From Dactylosporangium sucinum (GTDB taxonomy: Bacteria > Actinomycetota > Actinomycetes > Mycobacteriales > Micromonosporaceae), in the NCBI RefSeq assembly GCF_014647515.1, contig NZ_BMPI01000025.1, positions 80,587 to 131,634 on the forward strand: 51,048 bases of DNA, written 5' to 3'. The translations under genes were made by a program, and so were the position numbers. The notes beneath the pieces are model-generated. The model was not told the origin of the DNA, did no database searches, and saw only the letters and a program-made list of their open reading frames with translations. Of the stretch, positions 16,065-23,893 are shown one piece after another (position 1 is the stretch's first letter; every line of letters starts with the position of its first letter).

Positions 16065-17282
16065 ATGAGCCTGCTGCTGGAGAACTGCACGGTCGTCGAC
16101 GGGCGCATCCAGCCGGTCGAGGACGCCGCCGTCTGGGTGGTCGGCGAGCGGATCGCCGCCGTCGGCCCCCGCGAGCGGGTGCTGGCCGAGGCCGGCGGCG
16201 ACGCGACCCGCATCGACCTCGACGGCGCCTGGCTCACCCCGGGCCTGGCCAACATGCACACCCACCTGTCGCTCACCCTGCCCGGCGCGGCCGGCGACCG
16301 GCTCAAGCGGATGGGCCCGCACGAGCTCGCGCTGTACATGGCCGACGGCGCCCGCCGTACCCTCCACTGTGGAGTGACAACGGTCCGGTGCGTCGCCGAG
16401 AAGGACCACGCCGACTTCGCGCTGCGCCGCTCGATCGAGGCCGGCCGCACGCCCGGACCGCGGATCTTCACCGCCGGTCAGGCCCTGGTGTGCACCGGCG
16501 GCCACGGCCACGAGAGCAGCGACACTCTCGAGTGCGACGGCGTCGACGGGTTCCGGCGCGGGGTACGCCAGCAGGTCAGGGCCGGCGCCGACCTGATCAA
16601 GGTGATGATCTCCGGCGGCATCGCCGGCCGGCACGAGTCGATCGACACCCGCCAGTTGCATCCCGACGAGCTGGCGGCGGTACTGCAGACCGCGCACGAC
16701 TGGGGGCGGCGGGTCACCGCCCATGCCGGCCCGGCGCCGGTCATCACCGAGGCGGTGGAACTGGGCCTCGACTGTGTCGAGCACGGCTACGAGCTGACCG
16801 CGGAACTGGCCGCACTCATGGCCGAACGCGGCACCGCCCTCGTGCCGACCCTGCTCGTCACCCGGTGCAAGGAGTTCTTCGACGAGCTCGGCGTGCCCGA
16901 CTGGATGCAGCGGCGCTCGCTCGGCGCGGGCGAGCGGCACCTGGAGAGCTTCGCCATGGCCGTCGCCGCCGGGGTGGAGGTGCTGCTGGGCAGCGACATG
17001 CCGCCGTTCTGGCCGTTCGAGGGCACCAACGCCACCGTCCGCGAGCTGGAGCACATGTCGGCCGTCATCGGGCCCGAGCGGGCGCTCTACGCCGGCACGC
17101 TCGGGCCGGTGCGCTGGCTGCGGGCCGAGCAGGACCTGGGCACGGTCGAGCCGGGCAAGCTCGCGGACCTGATCGCGATGGACCGCGACCCGGCCGCCGA
17201 CACCTCGGCCTTCCGCGGTGTGCGGTGGGTGATGCAGGGGGGCGCCGTGGTGCGCGACGACCGGTCGGGAGTGCGACCGTGA
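16065..17282 (+). CDS. Metal-dependent amidohydrolase, imidazolonepropionase/Xaa-Pro-dipeptidase-like
   Basis: A 405-residue cytosolic amidohydrolase-superfamily enzyme that should hydrolyse a cyclic or linear amide. It shows the composite beta-sandwich plus TIM barrel layout: metal ligands in NMHTHLS near residue 65, a likely carboxylated Lys in DLIKVMISGG, histidines in TAHAGPAP and CVEHGYEL, and Asp in LGSDMPP, ending with the typical GTVEPGKLADLIAMD. The ATG with GGAGG 7 bp upstream is the real start; an in-frame ATG 30 codons earlier lies inside the IS end. Before insertion this ATG overlapped the hyuB2 stop. Its place after hyuAB suggests it acts on the ring-opened product or on a related ring. 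Confidence 0.88.
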   Translation: MSLLLENCTVVDGRIQPVEDAAVWVVGERIAAVGPRERVLAEAGGDATRIDLDGAWLTPGLANMHTHLSLTLPGAAGDRLKRMGPHELALYMADGARRTLHCGVTTVRCVAEKDHADFALRRSIEAGRTPGPRIFTAGQALVCTGGHGHESSDTLECDGVDGFRRGVRQQVRAGADLIKVMISGGIAGRHESIDTRQLHPDELAAVLQTAHDWGRRVTAHAGPAPVITEAVELGLDCVEHGYELTAELAALMAERGTALVPTLLVTRCKEFFDELGVPDWMQRRSLGAGERHLESFAMAVAAGVEVLLGSDMPPFWPFEGTNATVRELEHMSAVIGPERALYAGTLGPVRWLRAEQDLGTVEPGKLADLIAMDRDPAADTSAFRGVRWVMQGGAVVRDDRSGVRP

Positions 17283-17707
17283 CGGCGCGCCCCGAGCCGG
17301 CCGCCGAGCCGGCTCCCGAGACGGCCGGCGAGATCTCCGCCGCGATCGACGACATGTACGCGGCGTTCCTCGCCGGGGACCGGGGCCGCTTCGACGCCCA
17401 CCTCGACCCGGACGTCACCACCTGGGAGTCGCACCTGCCCGGGCCGCTGCGCACCCGGGCCGAGCTGGACGAGTACCGCGACCGGCGCGACGCCGCCGGG
17501 CGCCGGCCGTTGCTGGCCGAGCTGGTCGCCCGGGGCAAGCGCATCGACGTGTGGGGCGACGTCGGGGTGGCCCGCTACGAGCTGCACGCCCGCGCCGAGG
17601 ACCAGCGGCCGGAGCAGGTGTCGGTCACGCGCGTCACCGACGTGCTGCGCCGCACCGGCGACGGCTGGCGGATCGTCCACCACCACGCGGAGCTGGTGCG
17701 GCCGTGA
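17279..17707 (+). CDS. SnoaL/NTF2-like protein
   Basis: A 142-residue alpha-beta cone-fold protein of the SnoaL-like/DUF4440 group. After a Pro/Ala/Glu-rich N-terminus it shows the typical opening helix EISAAIDDMYAAFLAGDRGRFDAHLDPDVTTWES and ends with a strand pair VTRVTDVLRRTGDGWRIVHHHAEL. Family members include isomerases, hydrolases and ligand-binding proteins, so no reaction can be named. GTG start overlapping the amidohydrolase stop by 4 bp, and the same overlap with the following gene, place it firmly in the operon. Confidence 0.8.
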   Translation: MTARPEPAAEPAPETAGEISAAIDDMYAAFLAGDRGRFDAHLDPDVTTWESHLPGPLRTRAELDEYRDRRDAAGRRPLLAELVARGKRIDVWGDVGVARYELHARAEDQRPEQVSVTRVTDVLRRTGDGWRIVHHHAELVRP

Positions 17708-18678
17708 AGCGCCTCGTCGCCCACCGCGACGGCGAGCCGCTCGACGTGCTCGCCGTCGCCGACGTGCCGGACGACCCGGAGCCCGGCCCGGGCCGGGTGC
17801 GTGTCGCGGTCGAGGCGGTCGGCCTCAACTTCCTCGACGTCATGCTGTGCCGCGGGACCTACCCGGTGCGGCCGGAGCCTCCGGTCACGCCCGGGGTCGA
17901 GTTCAGCGGCCGGGTGCTGAGCGGGCCGGACGCCGGCCGCGCGGTGATCGGCTGCCCGGCGCTGCCGCACGGCGCCCTCGGCGAGATCGTCACCATCGAC
18001 GCGAACCTGCTCGTGCCGCGGCCCGCCGCGCTCGACCCGGTGATCGCCGCCGGGATCCCGGTGACGTACCAGACCGCGTGGTTCAGCCTGGAGCGCGCCG
18101 GGGTGTCCGCCGGGGACACCGTGCTGGTGCACGCCGGGGCCGGCGGGGTCGGCGTCGCGGCCACCCAGCTCGCGCTCGCCCGCGGCGCCCGGGTGATCTG
18201 CACCGCCGGCGGCCCGGCGAAGGTCGAGCTGTGCCGCGCCAACGGCGCCGACGTCGCGATCGACTACCACGCCGAGGACTTCGTCGCGGCCGTCGACGCC
18301 GCGACCGGCGGAACGGGCGTGGACGTCGTCGTCGACCCCGTCGGCGGCGACGTGTTCGCCCGCTCGCTGGACTGCCTCGCCCTCGAGGGGCGGATCGTCG
18401 CCGTGGGCGCCGCGGCCGGGCCGCCGCCGGCGGTCGACCCGATGCGCCTGGTGGCCCGCAACGCGACCCTCGTCGGCCTCTCGTGGGGCTCGGCCTATCC
18501 CTGGCAGCGGCCGGCCGAGGTCGCCGCCGCCTACGCGACGCTGTTCGCGCTGTGCGCCTCGGGCGCCGTCCGGCCGCCGGTCAACCGGGTCGAGCCGCTG
18601 GACGGGGCGCCCGCCGCCCTGCAGGACCTGGCCGCCGGGCGTACCACCGGCAAGATCGTCGTCCGGATCGGAGCGTGA
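17704..18678 (+). CDS. Zinc-type alcohol dehydrogenase-like / quinone oxidoreductase family protein
   Basis: A 324-residue medium-chain reductase, NADPH:quinone-oxidoreductase branch. The GroES-like N-terminal part contains VEAVGLNFLDVMLCRGTYP and PVTPGVEFSGRV. The Rossmann domain has VLVHAGAGGVGVAATQLA (NADPH-binding AxxGVG). It ends with DLAAGRTTGKIVVRI, characteristic of QOR and enoyl-reductase relatives. The cysteine ligands of zinc alcohol dehydrogenases are absent, so it is probably zinc-free. Start GTG overlaps the upstream stop. It might reduce an unsaturated intermediate of the pathway; the substrate is unknown. Confidence 0.88.
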   Translation: MKRLVAHRDGEPLDVLAVADVPDDPEPGPGRVRVAVEAVGLNFLDVMLCRGTYPVRPEPPVTPGVEFSGRVLSGPDAGRAVIGCPALPHGALGEIVTIDANLLVPRPAALDPVIAAGIPVTYQTAWFSLERAGVSAGDTVLVHAGAGGVGVAATQLALARGARVICTAGGPAKVELCRANGADVAIDYHAEDFVAAVDAATGGTGVDVVVDPVGGDVFARSLDCLALEGRIVAVGAAAGPPPAVDPMRLVARNATLVGLSWGSAYPWQRPAEVAAAYATLFALCASGAVRPPVNRVEPLDGAPAALQDLAAGRTTGKIVVRIGA

Positions 18679-18682
18679 GGAA

Positions 18683-19006
18683 ATGTCCGAAGACAACGAC
18701 ATGGAGCTCTACGACCTCAGGGTCACCGTCGATCACATCGAGGGCCGCTCGGTCTGCGGGATGGCGGTCGGCGACTGCTTCGAGCTCGAGAACAGCGCCC
18801 ACCTGCGGCTGCCCGACGGCAAGCACTTCTGCGTCTACGCCCTGGCGGCCGTCCTGCCGTTCCTGGCGGCCAAGCAGCGCGCGCTGCCGGACGGCGACTG
18901 GCTGGAGCGCGACACCCTGTTCTGCTGCCCCGATCCGGAGGAGCGCCTGGTGATGCGGGTCGAGCGCACCCGGCGGCGCGGGATGCGATCGGGCGACCTG
19001 ACGTGA
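18683..19006 (+). CDS. TIGR04076 family protein
   Basis: A 107-residue protein that I place in the uncharacterised TIGR04076 family from the N-terminal strand LYDLRVTVDHIEGRSVCGMAVGDCFEL and the Cys pair in TLFCCPDPEERLVMRVER. Its function is unknown. GAGG immediately precedes the ATG, 4 bp after the reductase stop, and its own stop overlaps the next GTG. Such proteins often accompany oxidoreductases and amidohydrolases, which is the situation here. The conserved cysteines hint at metal binding, which is inference only. Confidence 0.75.
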   Translation: MSEDNDMELYDLRVTVDHIEGRSVCGMAVGDCFELENSAHLRLPDGKHFCVYALAAVLPFLAAKQRALPDGDWLERDTLFCCPDPEERLVMRVERTRRRGMRSGDLT

Positions 19007-20028
19007 GCCCCCGGCCGAGGGCCGTGGTCGAGATCGGCCTGGGCATCCAGAGCGACAAGCGGCCCGGCGACTACGCCCGCCTGGCCCGGGCGGCCGAGGC
19101 GCACGGCTTCGACGTGCTGACCGTCTTCGGCGACCTCATGTTCCAGCCGCCGATCTTCCCGTTGCTGGAGATGGCCGGCGCGACCTCCCGGGTGCGCCTC
19201 GGCGCCGCCTGCCTCAACCCGTACTCGATGGCGCCCTACGAGATCGCCGGGCAGGTCGCCGCGCTCGACCTCGCCTCGGCCGGCCGCGCCTACCTCGGGC
19301 TGGCCCGGGGCACCTGGCTCGGCGCGGTCGGGATCGACCAGCCCCGCCCGATCGCCGCGCTCGGCGAGGCGGCCGAGGTGGTCTACCGGCTGCTCGGCGG
19401 CTGGACCGACGGCTTCGACGGCCGGGTGTTCCGGCTCGCGCCGGGCGTCGCCCTGCGCTACCCGACCCAGCGCCCCGACCCGCCGCTGCTGATCGGCGCG
19501 TGGGGGCCGCAGGGCGCGGCGCTCGCCGGCCGGATCGCCGCCGAGATCAAGGTCGGCGGCAGCGCCAACCCGGCGATGGCCGGCGTGGTGCGCGAGCGGC
19601 TGCGGGCCGGCGCCGAACCGGCCGGCCGGTCGGTGAGCGACGTGCGGATCGTGCTCGGCGCGGTGACCGTGGTCGACCGGGACGGGGCCGCCGCCCGGGC
19701 CAGGGCCCGCACCGAGGTCGCGATGTACCTCGCGGTGGTCGCCGAGCTCGACCCGACCGCGGGCGTGCCGGCGGATCTCGTCCGCCGGGTCGCCGAGCTG
19801 GTCGACCGGGGCGAGCACGAGGCCGCCGGCCGGCTCGTGCCCGACGACGTGCTCGACCTGTTCGCGTTCTCCGGCACGCCGGAGCAGGTCGCGGCGCAGG
19901 CGCAGGCGCTGATCGACGCCGGCGTCGGGCGGGTGGAGTTCGGCACGCCGCACGGGCTCACCGACGACGGCGGCGTGGACCTGCTGGGCGGCGCGGTGCT
20001 GCCCCTGCTGCGACGGGAGGCGCCGTGA
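19003..20028 (+). CDS. LLM-class flavin/F420-dependent oxidoreductase
   Basis: A 341-residue bacterial-luciferase-like TIM barrel. Its pattern (IGLGIQSDKRPGDYARLARAAEAHGFDVLTVFGDLMFQPP, RLGAACLNPYSMAPYEIAGQVAALDLASAGRAYLGLARG, PPLLIGAWGPQGAALAGRIAAEIKVGG) resembles the MER/F420-dependent branch more than FMN monooxygenases; actinomycetes make F420. It could reduce or oxidise an imine or enone in the pathway. GTG start overlaps the TIGR04076 stop, and its stop overlaps the next gene. Cofactor choice is inference; no electron partner is encoded nearby. Confidence 0.85.
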   Translation: MSPRPRAVVEIGLGIQSDKRPGDYARLARAAEAHGFDVLTVFGDLMFQPPIFPLLEMAGATSRVRLGAACLNPYSMAPYEIAGQVAALDLASAGRAYLGLARGTWLGAVGIDQPRPIAALGEAAEVVYRLLGGWTDGFDGRVFRLAPGVALRYPTQRPDPPLLIGAWGPQGAALAGRIAAEIKVGGSANPAMAGVVRERLRAGAEPAGRSVSDVRIVLGAVTVVDRDGAAARARARTEVAMYLAVVAELDPTAGVPADLVRRVAELVDRGEHEAAGRLVPDDVLDLFAFSGTPEQVAAQAQALIDAGVGRVEFGTPHGLTDDGGVDLLGGAVLPLLRREAP

Positions 20029-21083
20029 ACGTCGACGTGATCGTGGGCCCGGACCTGGTCGCCGACCTCGACCTGGTGGGCGAGCTGGCCGCGGCCGAGT
20101 TCGCCGGGCTCGGTGTGGCCGGCGCCGTCCGGGAGGCGCCGGACCTCGCGGCGGCGCTGGAGGGCACGACCGGCGCCGTCGTCGCGCTGCCGGGGCCCAC
20201 GGCACCGGCCCGGCGGCTGATGACGGCGCCGGGCCGGCACGCCGCGCGCACGGTGTGGCTCGACCTCACCGCGACCGGGCCGCAGCCCGTCGCGGCCGGG
20301 TCGGAGCACCACCAGGGCCGCGAGATCTGGGGCGTCACCTGGGCCGTCCGGCGGGCCGTGCACCGGCTGCGGCACCCGGCCCGGCGCATCGCCTACGGCC
20401 CGGACGCGGAGCAGTGGGGCGAGCTGCGGCTGCCCGCCGGCACCGGCCCGGTGCCCGTCGCCGTGCTGCTGCACGGCGGCTTCTGGCGTTCGGTCTGGGG
20501 CGCCGACCTCATGGACGCGATGGCGATCGACCTGGCCGAGCGCGGCTTCGCCGCGTGGAACCTCGAGTACCGGCGCCCGGACCGGCACGGCTGGGCCGCG
20601 ACGACGGCCGACGTGGCCGCGGGCCTGGCCTTCGCGGGCGCCGCCGACGCCCGGGTCGACCCGTCGCGGCTGGTGCTGTTCGGGCACTCCGCCGGCGGGC
20701 AGCTCGCGGTGCGGGCGGCGGCCGACGCGCCCGGGGCGGTCTCGGTGGTCGTGTCGCAGGCGGGCGTGCTCGACCTGGCCGAGGGGCAGCGGCGCGGGAT
20801 CGGCACCGGGGCGGTCGCCGCGGCGCTGCGCGGCGACGAGGCCGCGCTGGCGGCGGCGGACCCGCTGCTGCGTCTGCCGCTGGGTGTGCCGGTGGTCGTG
20901 GTGCAGGGCCGGGCCGACGGCCTGGACCTCGTCGACATGTCCCGCCGCTACGCCCGGGCCGCGCTGGCCGCGGGCGACCGGGTGGTCCGGCTCGAACTGG
21001 CCGCCGACCATTTCGACGTGATCGACCCCCGCACGCCGGCCTGGACGGCCACGATGGACGCGGTCACCAAAATTTTGACGTGA
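20025..21083 (+). CDS. Arylformamidase-like alpha/beta hydrolase with an AroQ-like N-terminal region
   Basis: A 352-residue protein in two parts. Residues ~140-352 form an alpha/beta hydrolase with HGGFW (150-154, oxyanion motif of kynurenine formamidases), nucleophile Ser222 in FGHSAGG, an acid candidate in VVVQGRADGLDLVD and His329 in ADHFDVIDP, a complete triad of arylformamidase type. Residues 1-~125 are extra: GPDLVADL near the start, GAVVALPGPTAPARRL and VWLDLTATG...GREIWGVTWAVRRAVHRL faintly resemble a degenerate type II dehydroquinase (AroQ). Last gene of the operon; GTG start overlapping the LLM gene, with GGGAGG 4 bp before it. Release of formate or a small acid from an N-acyl arylamine would link it to the 3-hydroxyanthranilate genes. 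Confidence 0.8.
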   Translation: MNVDVIVGPDLVADLDLVGELAAAEFAGLGVAGAVREAPDLAAALEGTTGAVVALPGPTAPARRLMTAPGRHAARTVWLDLTATGPQPVAAGSEHHQGREIWGVTWAVRRAVHRLRHPARRIAYGPDAEQWGELRLPAGTGPVPVAVLLHGGFWRSVWGADLMDAMAIDLAERGFAAWNLEYRRPDRHGWAATTADVAAGLAFAGAADARVDPSRLVLFGHSAGGQLAVRAAADAPGAVSVVVSQAGVLDLAEGQRRGIGTGAVAAALRGDEAALAAADPLLRLPLGVPVVVVQGRADGLDLVDMSRRYARAALAAGDRVVRLELAADHFDVIDPRTPAWTATMDAVTKILT

Positions 21084-21099
21084 GAGTGAACAACGATCT

Positions 21100-21720
21100 T
21101 CAGAACAGGCGCGGGGTCACCACCGAGACCACGGTGGTGACCTCGTCGGTGTCGTTGTAGAGCCGGTGCGGGGTGCTGGAGCGCAGGTGCAGGCTGTCGC
21201 CCGGGTAGAGCCGGTGCTCGACCCCGTCGACCTCGTAGAGCAGCTCACCCGACACCACGTAGGCGAACTCCTCGCCGGCGTGGCCGTAGGCCTCCTCGCG
21301 GCGCCCGCCGGGGGCGATGTGCACGACCATCGGCTCGAGCACCAGGTGCGGGCCGCGGTCGGAGAGCATGCGGTAGGTGGTCTGGCCGGAGACATACTCC
21401 GTCGCGCCGTTCTGGGCGCGGGTCAACGTGAAATGGTCCGGCAGGTCGTCGGTCGGCGCCGGCGGCGGCGCCGCCTGGTCCTCCTCGTGGAAGAACTCGG
21501 CGACCGGGCGGTCCAGCGCCGCGGCGACGCCGTTGAGGGCGGTCAGGCCGATCGCCGAGATGCCCCGCTCGACCTGGGAGAGGAACCCGATGGACAGGCC
21601 GGACTGGGTGGCCAGGCCGCGCAGCGTGAGCCCGCGCTCCTTGCGGAACTGACGCATCCGCGCACCGACCAGCGCTTGCCCGTTGTTGTCGACGCGGTCC
21701 TGCCTTGCCGTCGCGCGCAC
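21100..21720 (-). CDS. XRE-family regulator with C-terminal cupin sensor domain
   Basis: A 206-residue cytosolic repressor or dual regulator of the PuuR/SutR type. An HTH_3 domain (about residues 17-71: VGARMRQFRKERGLTLRGLATQSGLSIGFLSQVERG) is followed by a linker and a cupin_2 barrel (about 130-203) with GEEFAYVVSGELLYEVDG and YPGDSLHLRSSTPHRLYN. The cupin probably binds a pathway metabolite. The GTG start is preceded by AGGAGG with good spacing. The gene is convergent with the 3924-21083 operon, 16 bp from its last stop. An inverted repeat sits on its -10 region, and related GTTC half-sites lie at the operon promoter, so autoregulation and pathway control are likely. Confidence 0.88.
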   Translation of the reverse strand: MRATARQDRVDNNGQALVGARMRQFRKERGLTLRGLATQSGLSIGFLSQVERGISAIGLTALNGVAAALDRPVAEFFHEEDQAAPPPAPTDDLPDHFTLTRAQNGATEYVSGQTTYRMLSDRGPHLVLEPMVVHIAPGGRREEAYGHAGEEFAYVVSGELLYEVDGVEHRLYPGDSLHLRSSTPHRLYNDTDEVTTVVSVVTPRLF

Positions 21721-21743
21721 CTTCGAACCTCCTGCCGAAACTT

Positions 21744-21760
21744 GTTCGATCCTATCGAAC
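21744..21760 (-). promoter_or_regulatory. Operator/promoter of the XRE-cupin gene
   Basis: GTTCGAT-CCT-ATCGAAC is a perfect 7-bp inverted repeat with a 3-bp spacer. On the minus strand its centre reads TAGGAT, a good -10, about 30 bp before the GTG; no convincing -35 is seen. The rest of the gap to the DUF6220 gene (21761-21997) holds no gene I can support; a weak TTGTGG at about 21900 could belong to a promoter for the downstream pair. Confidence 0.55.
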
Positions 21761-21997
21761 TTGGTCCGGCGCTGAGGACCCCCGAGCGCCCCCGATCCTC
21801 GGTCATCCGCGCCACAGTTCCGGCGTTCTCCCGCACCGGCGGTGCCGCGCCGTGCGTGCGCCGCGACGGATCCGGGCGAAGCGGCTCGGCACCGACGTCT
21901 TGTGGGCTCGAACGGGTCAAATATGCGACGGCATGATCGCGGTGGGGTGGCTGACGCTGAGCGGGCAACTGCTTGCCTTCTTCAGGAGTCAGAACCC

Positions 21998-22429
21998 ATG
22001 CGATCCACCTATAGAGTCTTCGCCTACCTGGTCGCGGCCGGCGTGCTGGTGCAAGTGGCCAGCGTCGCGTTCGCCTGGTTCACCGTCATTCAGGACATCG
22101 ACGCCGGCGGTGTCTTCGACAAGAACGCCGGTGCCAATCCCGGGCACCTCACGCACGGCGTCACCGGCATGACCGTCATTCCGCTCGTGGCACTGATCTT
22201 CCTGATCCTGTCCTTCTTCGCCCGGATTCCCGGCGGCGTGAAGTGGGCGGCCATCACGTTCGGCCTGACGGCGCTGCAGGTGGCGCTGGCCTTCGTCGCG
22301 TTCAGCGCGCCGGTGGTCGGCACGCTGCACGGCCTCAACGCGTTCGCGCTGCTCGCCGTCGCCGTCATCGCCGGGCACCGGGTGCAGCGGGCGGTCACGG
22401 CGCCCGCGCCGCAGCCGGTCGCCGTCTGA
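21998..22429 (+). CDS. Small four-helix membrane protein, DUF6220-like
   Basis: A 143-residue integral membrane protein with four hydrophobic segments: YRVFAYLVAAGVLVQVASVAFAWF, MTVIPLVALIFLILSFFA, WAAITFGLTALQVALAFVAF and LHGLNAFALLAVAVIAG. The ATG preceded by AGGAGT was chosen over an in-frame ATG 52 codons upstream. It resembles proteins annotated DUF6220; the conserved histidines in PGHLTHGVTG and TLHGLNA could be heme or metal ligands. The multicopper oxidase begins 3 bp downstream, so both are probably co-expressed and may form a membrane redox unit. Function otherwise unknown. Confidence 0.78.
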   Translation: MRSTYRVFAYLVAAGVLVQVASVAFAWFTVIQDIDAGGVFDKNAGANPGHLTHGVTGMTVIPLVALIFLILSFFARIPGGVKWAAITFGLTALQVALAFVAFSAPVVGTLHGLNAFALLAVAVIAGHRVQRAVTAPAPQPVAV

Positions 22430-22432
22430 GCG

Positions 22433-23893
22433 GTGCGACGCACACACCTCAGGGCCGCCGTCTCCGTCACGGCGGCCCTGGCCGTGCTGAGCCCGCTCGG
22501 GTGGTGGTGGCAGGACAGCCTGGTGCCGGACGCCTACTCCATCATGGACATGGGCTACGCCGACTACGGCGGCGGGGTGAGCCACGAGGGCATGCACCAC
22601 GGCGGCACGGCCGTCACCGCCCTCACCGGCCCGCGCGACCGGCCCGCCGACGTGTCCGTCACGCTGGTCGCCCGGGCCGAGCGGATCCAGCTCCCCGACG
22701 GGCGCAGCGTGGCCGGCTACACCCTCAACCACGCCTCGCCCGGCCCCGAGATCCGGGCCGAGCAGGGGCAGCTGGTCGAGGTACGCCTGGTCAACGAGTC
22801 CGTGCCGGACGGCGTCACCCTCCACTGGCACGGCTACGACGTGCCCAACGCGGAGGACGGCGTGGCCGGCGTGACCCAGGACGCGGTCGCGGTGGGCGGG
22901 GAGCACGTCTACCGGTTCGTCGCCGCCGATGCGGGCACCTACTGGTACCACTCCCATCAGGTCTCGCACGAGCAGGTGCGGCTGGGGCTGTTCGGCGCGC
23001 TCGTGGTCAGCCCGCCGGGCGGCACCCGAGCCGGCGTCGACCGGCTCGCGCTGGTGCACACCTACGCCGGCCGTCGCACGATCGCCGGCCGGCCGGGCGA
23101 GACCAGGGTCTCCGCGGCCGCGGGCGGGACCGTGCGGGTCCGCCTGGTCAACACCGACCAGGGCACGCTGCGGGCGTGGGTGTCCGGCGCGCCCTATCGG
23201 GTCGTCGCGGTCGACGGCCACGAGGTCACGGCGCCACCGCCGGTCACCGCCGCGGCGATCGTCCTGGCCGCGGGTGCCCGGGCCGATCTGGAGCTGGTGG
23301 TACCGCAGGGAAGCGGCGCCGTGCGCGTCGACGTCGGGGCGGGCACCGCGCTCGTGTTCGGCCCGGACGGCGCGACGGCCCCGGCCGATCCCGAGCCCCG
23401 CACGGCGGTCGACCTGCTGTCGTACGGCGCACCGGCCCCGCTCGGCTTCGACCCGTCCGCGGCGACCCGCCGGTTCGAGTACCGCATCGGCCGCCGCCCC
23501 GGCTTCCTCGACGGCCGGCCGGGCCTGTGGTGGACGATCAACGGTCACCTGTACCCCGACGTGCCGATGTTCATGGTCGGCCCGGGCGACGTCGTCCGCA
23601 TGAGCATCGCGAACGACAGCGGCGAGACCCACCCGATGCACCTGCACGGCCATCACGCGGTGGTGCTGAGCCGCAACGGCACGGCGGCCACCGGCAGCCC
23701 GTGGTGGACGGACTCGCTGGAGGTCGCGGACGGCGAGCGGTACGAGATCGCCTTCGTGGCCGACAACCCGGGCGTGTGGGTGGACCACTGCCACAACCTG
23801 GACCACGCGGCCGAGGGTCTGCTGGCCCACCTGTCCTACGTGGGCGTCACCACCCCGTACCGCATCGGCGACCATCGCAACCACCCCGAATGA
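22433..23893 (+). CDS. Multicopper oxidase (laccase-like)
   Basis: A 486-residue exported oxidase coupling substrate oxidation to reduction of O2 to water. An N-terminal signal or anchor (residues 6-25) and a Met/His-rich stretch MDMGYADYGGGVSHEGMHHGG precede the cupredoxin domains. Copper ligands are complete: HWHG (131-134), HSH (173-175), HPMHLHGHH (400-408) and HCHNLDHAAEGL (452-463). The type 1 axial position is Leu463 rather than Met, a feature associated with higher redox potential. The GTG start lies 3 bp after the membrane-protein stop, and the stop overlaps a downstream remnant. The Met/His-rich segment suggests copper handling. Confidence 0.92.
   Translation: MRRTHLRAAVSVTAALAVLSPLGWWWQDSLVPDAYSIMDMGYADYGGGVSHEGMHHGGTAVTALTGPRDRPADVSVTLVARAERIQLPDGRSVAGYTLNHASPGPEIRAEQGQLVEVRLVNESVPDGVTLHWHGYDVPNAEDGVAGVTQDAVAVGGEHVYRFVAADAGTYWYHSHQVSHEQVRLGLFGALVVSPPGGTRAGVDRLALVHTYAGRRTIAGRPGETRVSAAAGGTVRVRLVNTDQGTLRAWVSGAPYRVVAVDGHEVTAPPPVTAAAIVLAAGARADLELVVPQGSGAVRVDVGAGTALVFGPDGATAPADPEPRTAVDLLSYGAPAPLGFDPSAATRRFEYRIGRRPGFLDGRPGLWWTINGHLYPDVPMFMVGPGDVVRMSIANDSGETHPMHLHGHHAVVLSRNGTAATGSPWWTDSLEVADGERYEIAFVADNPGVWVDHCHNLDHAAEGLLAHLSYVGVTTPYRIGDHRNHPE

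Noticed and set aside
16362..16374. Palindrome CTCCAC-T-GTGGAG
   Set aside because: Inside the amidohydrolase coding region, not repeated in any intergenic region, and explained by the codons for TLHCGVT.
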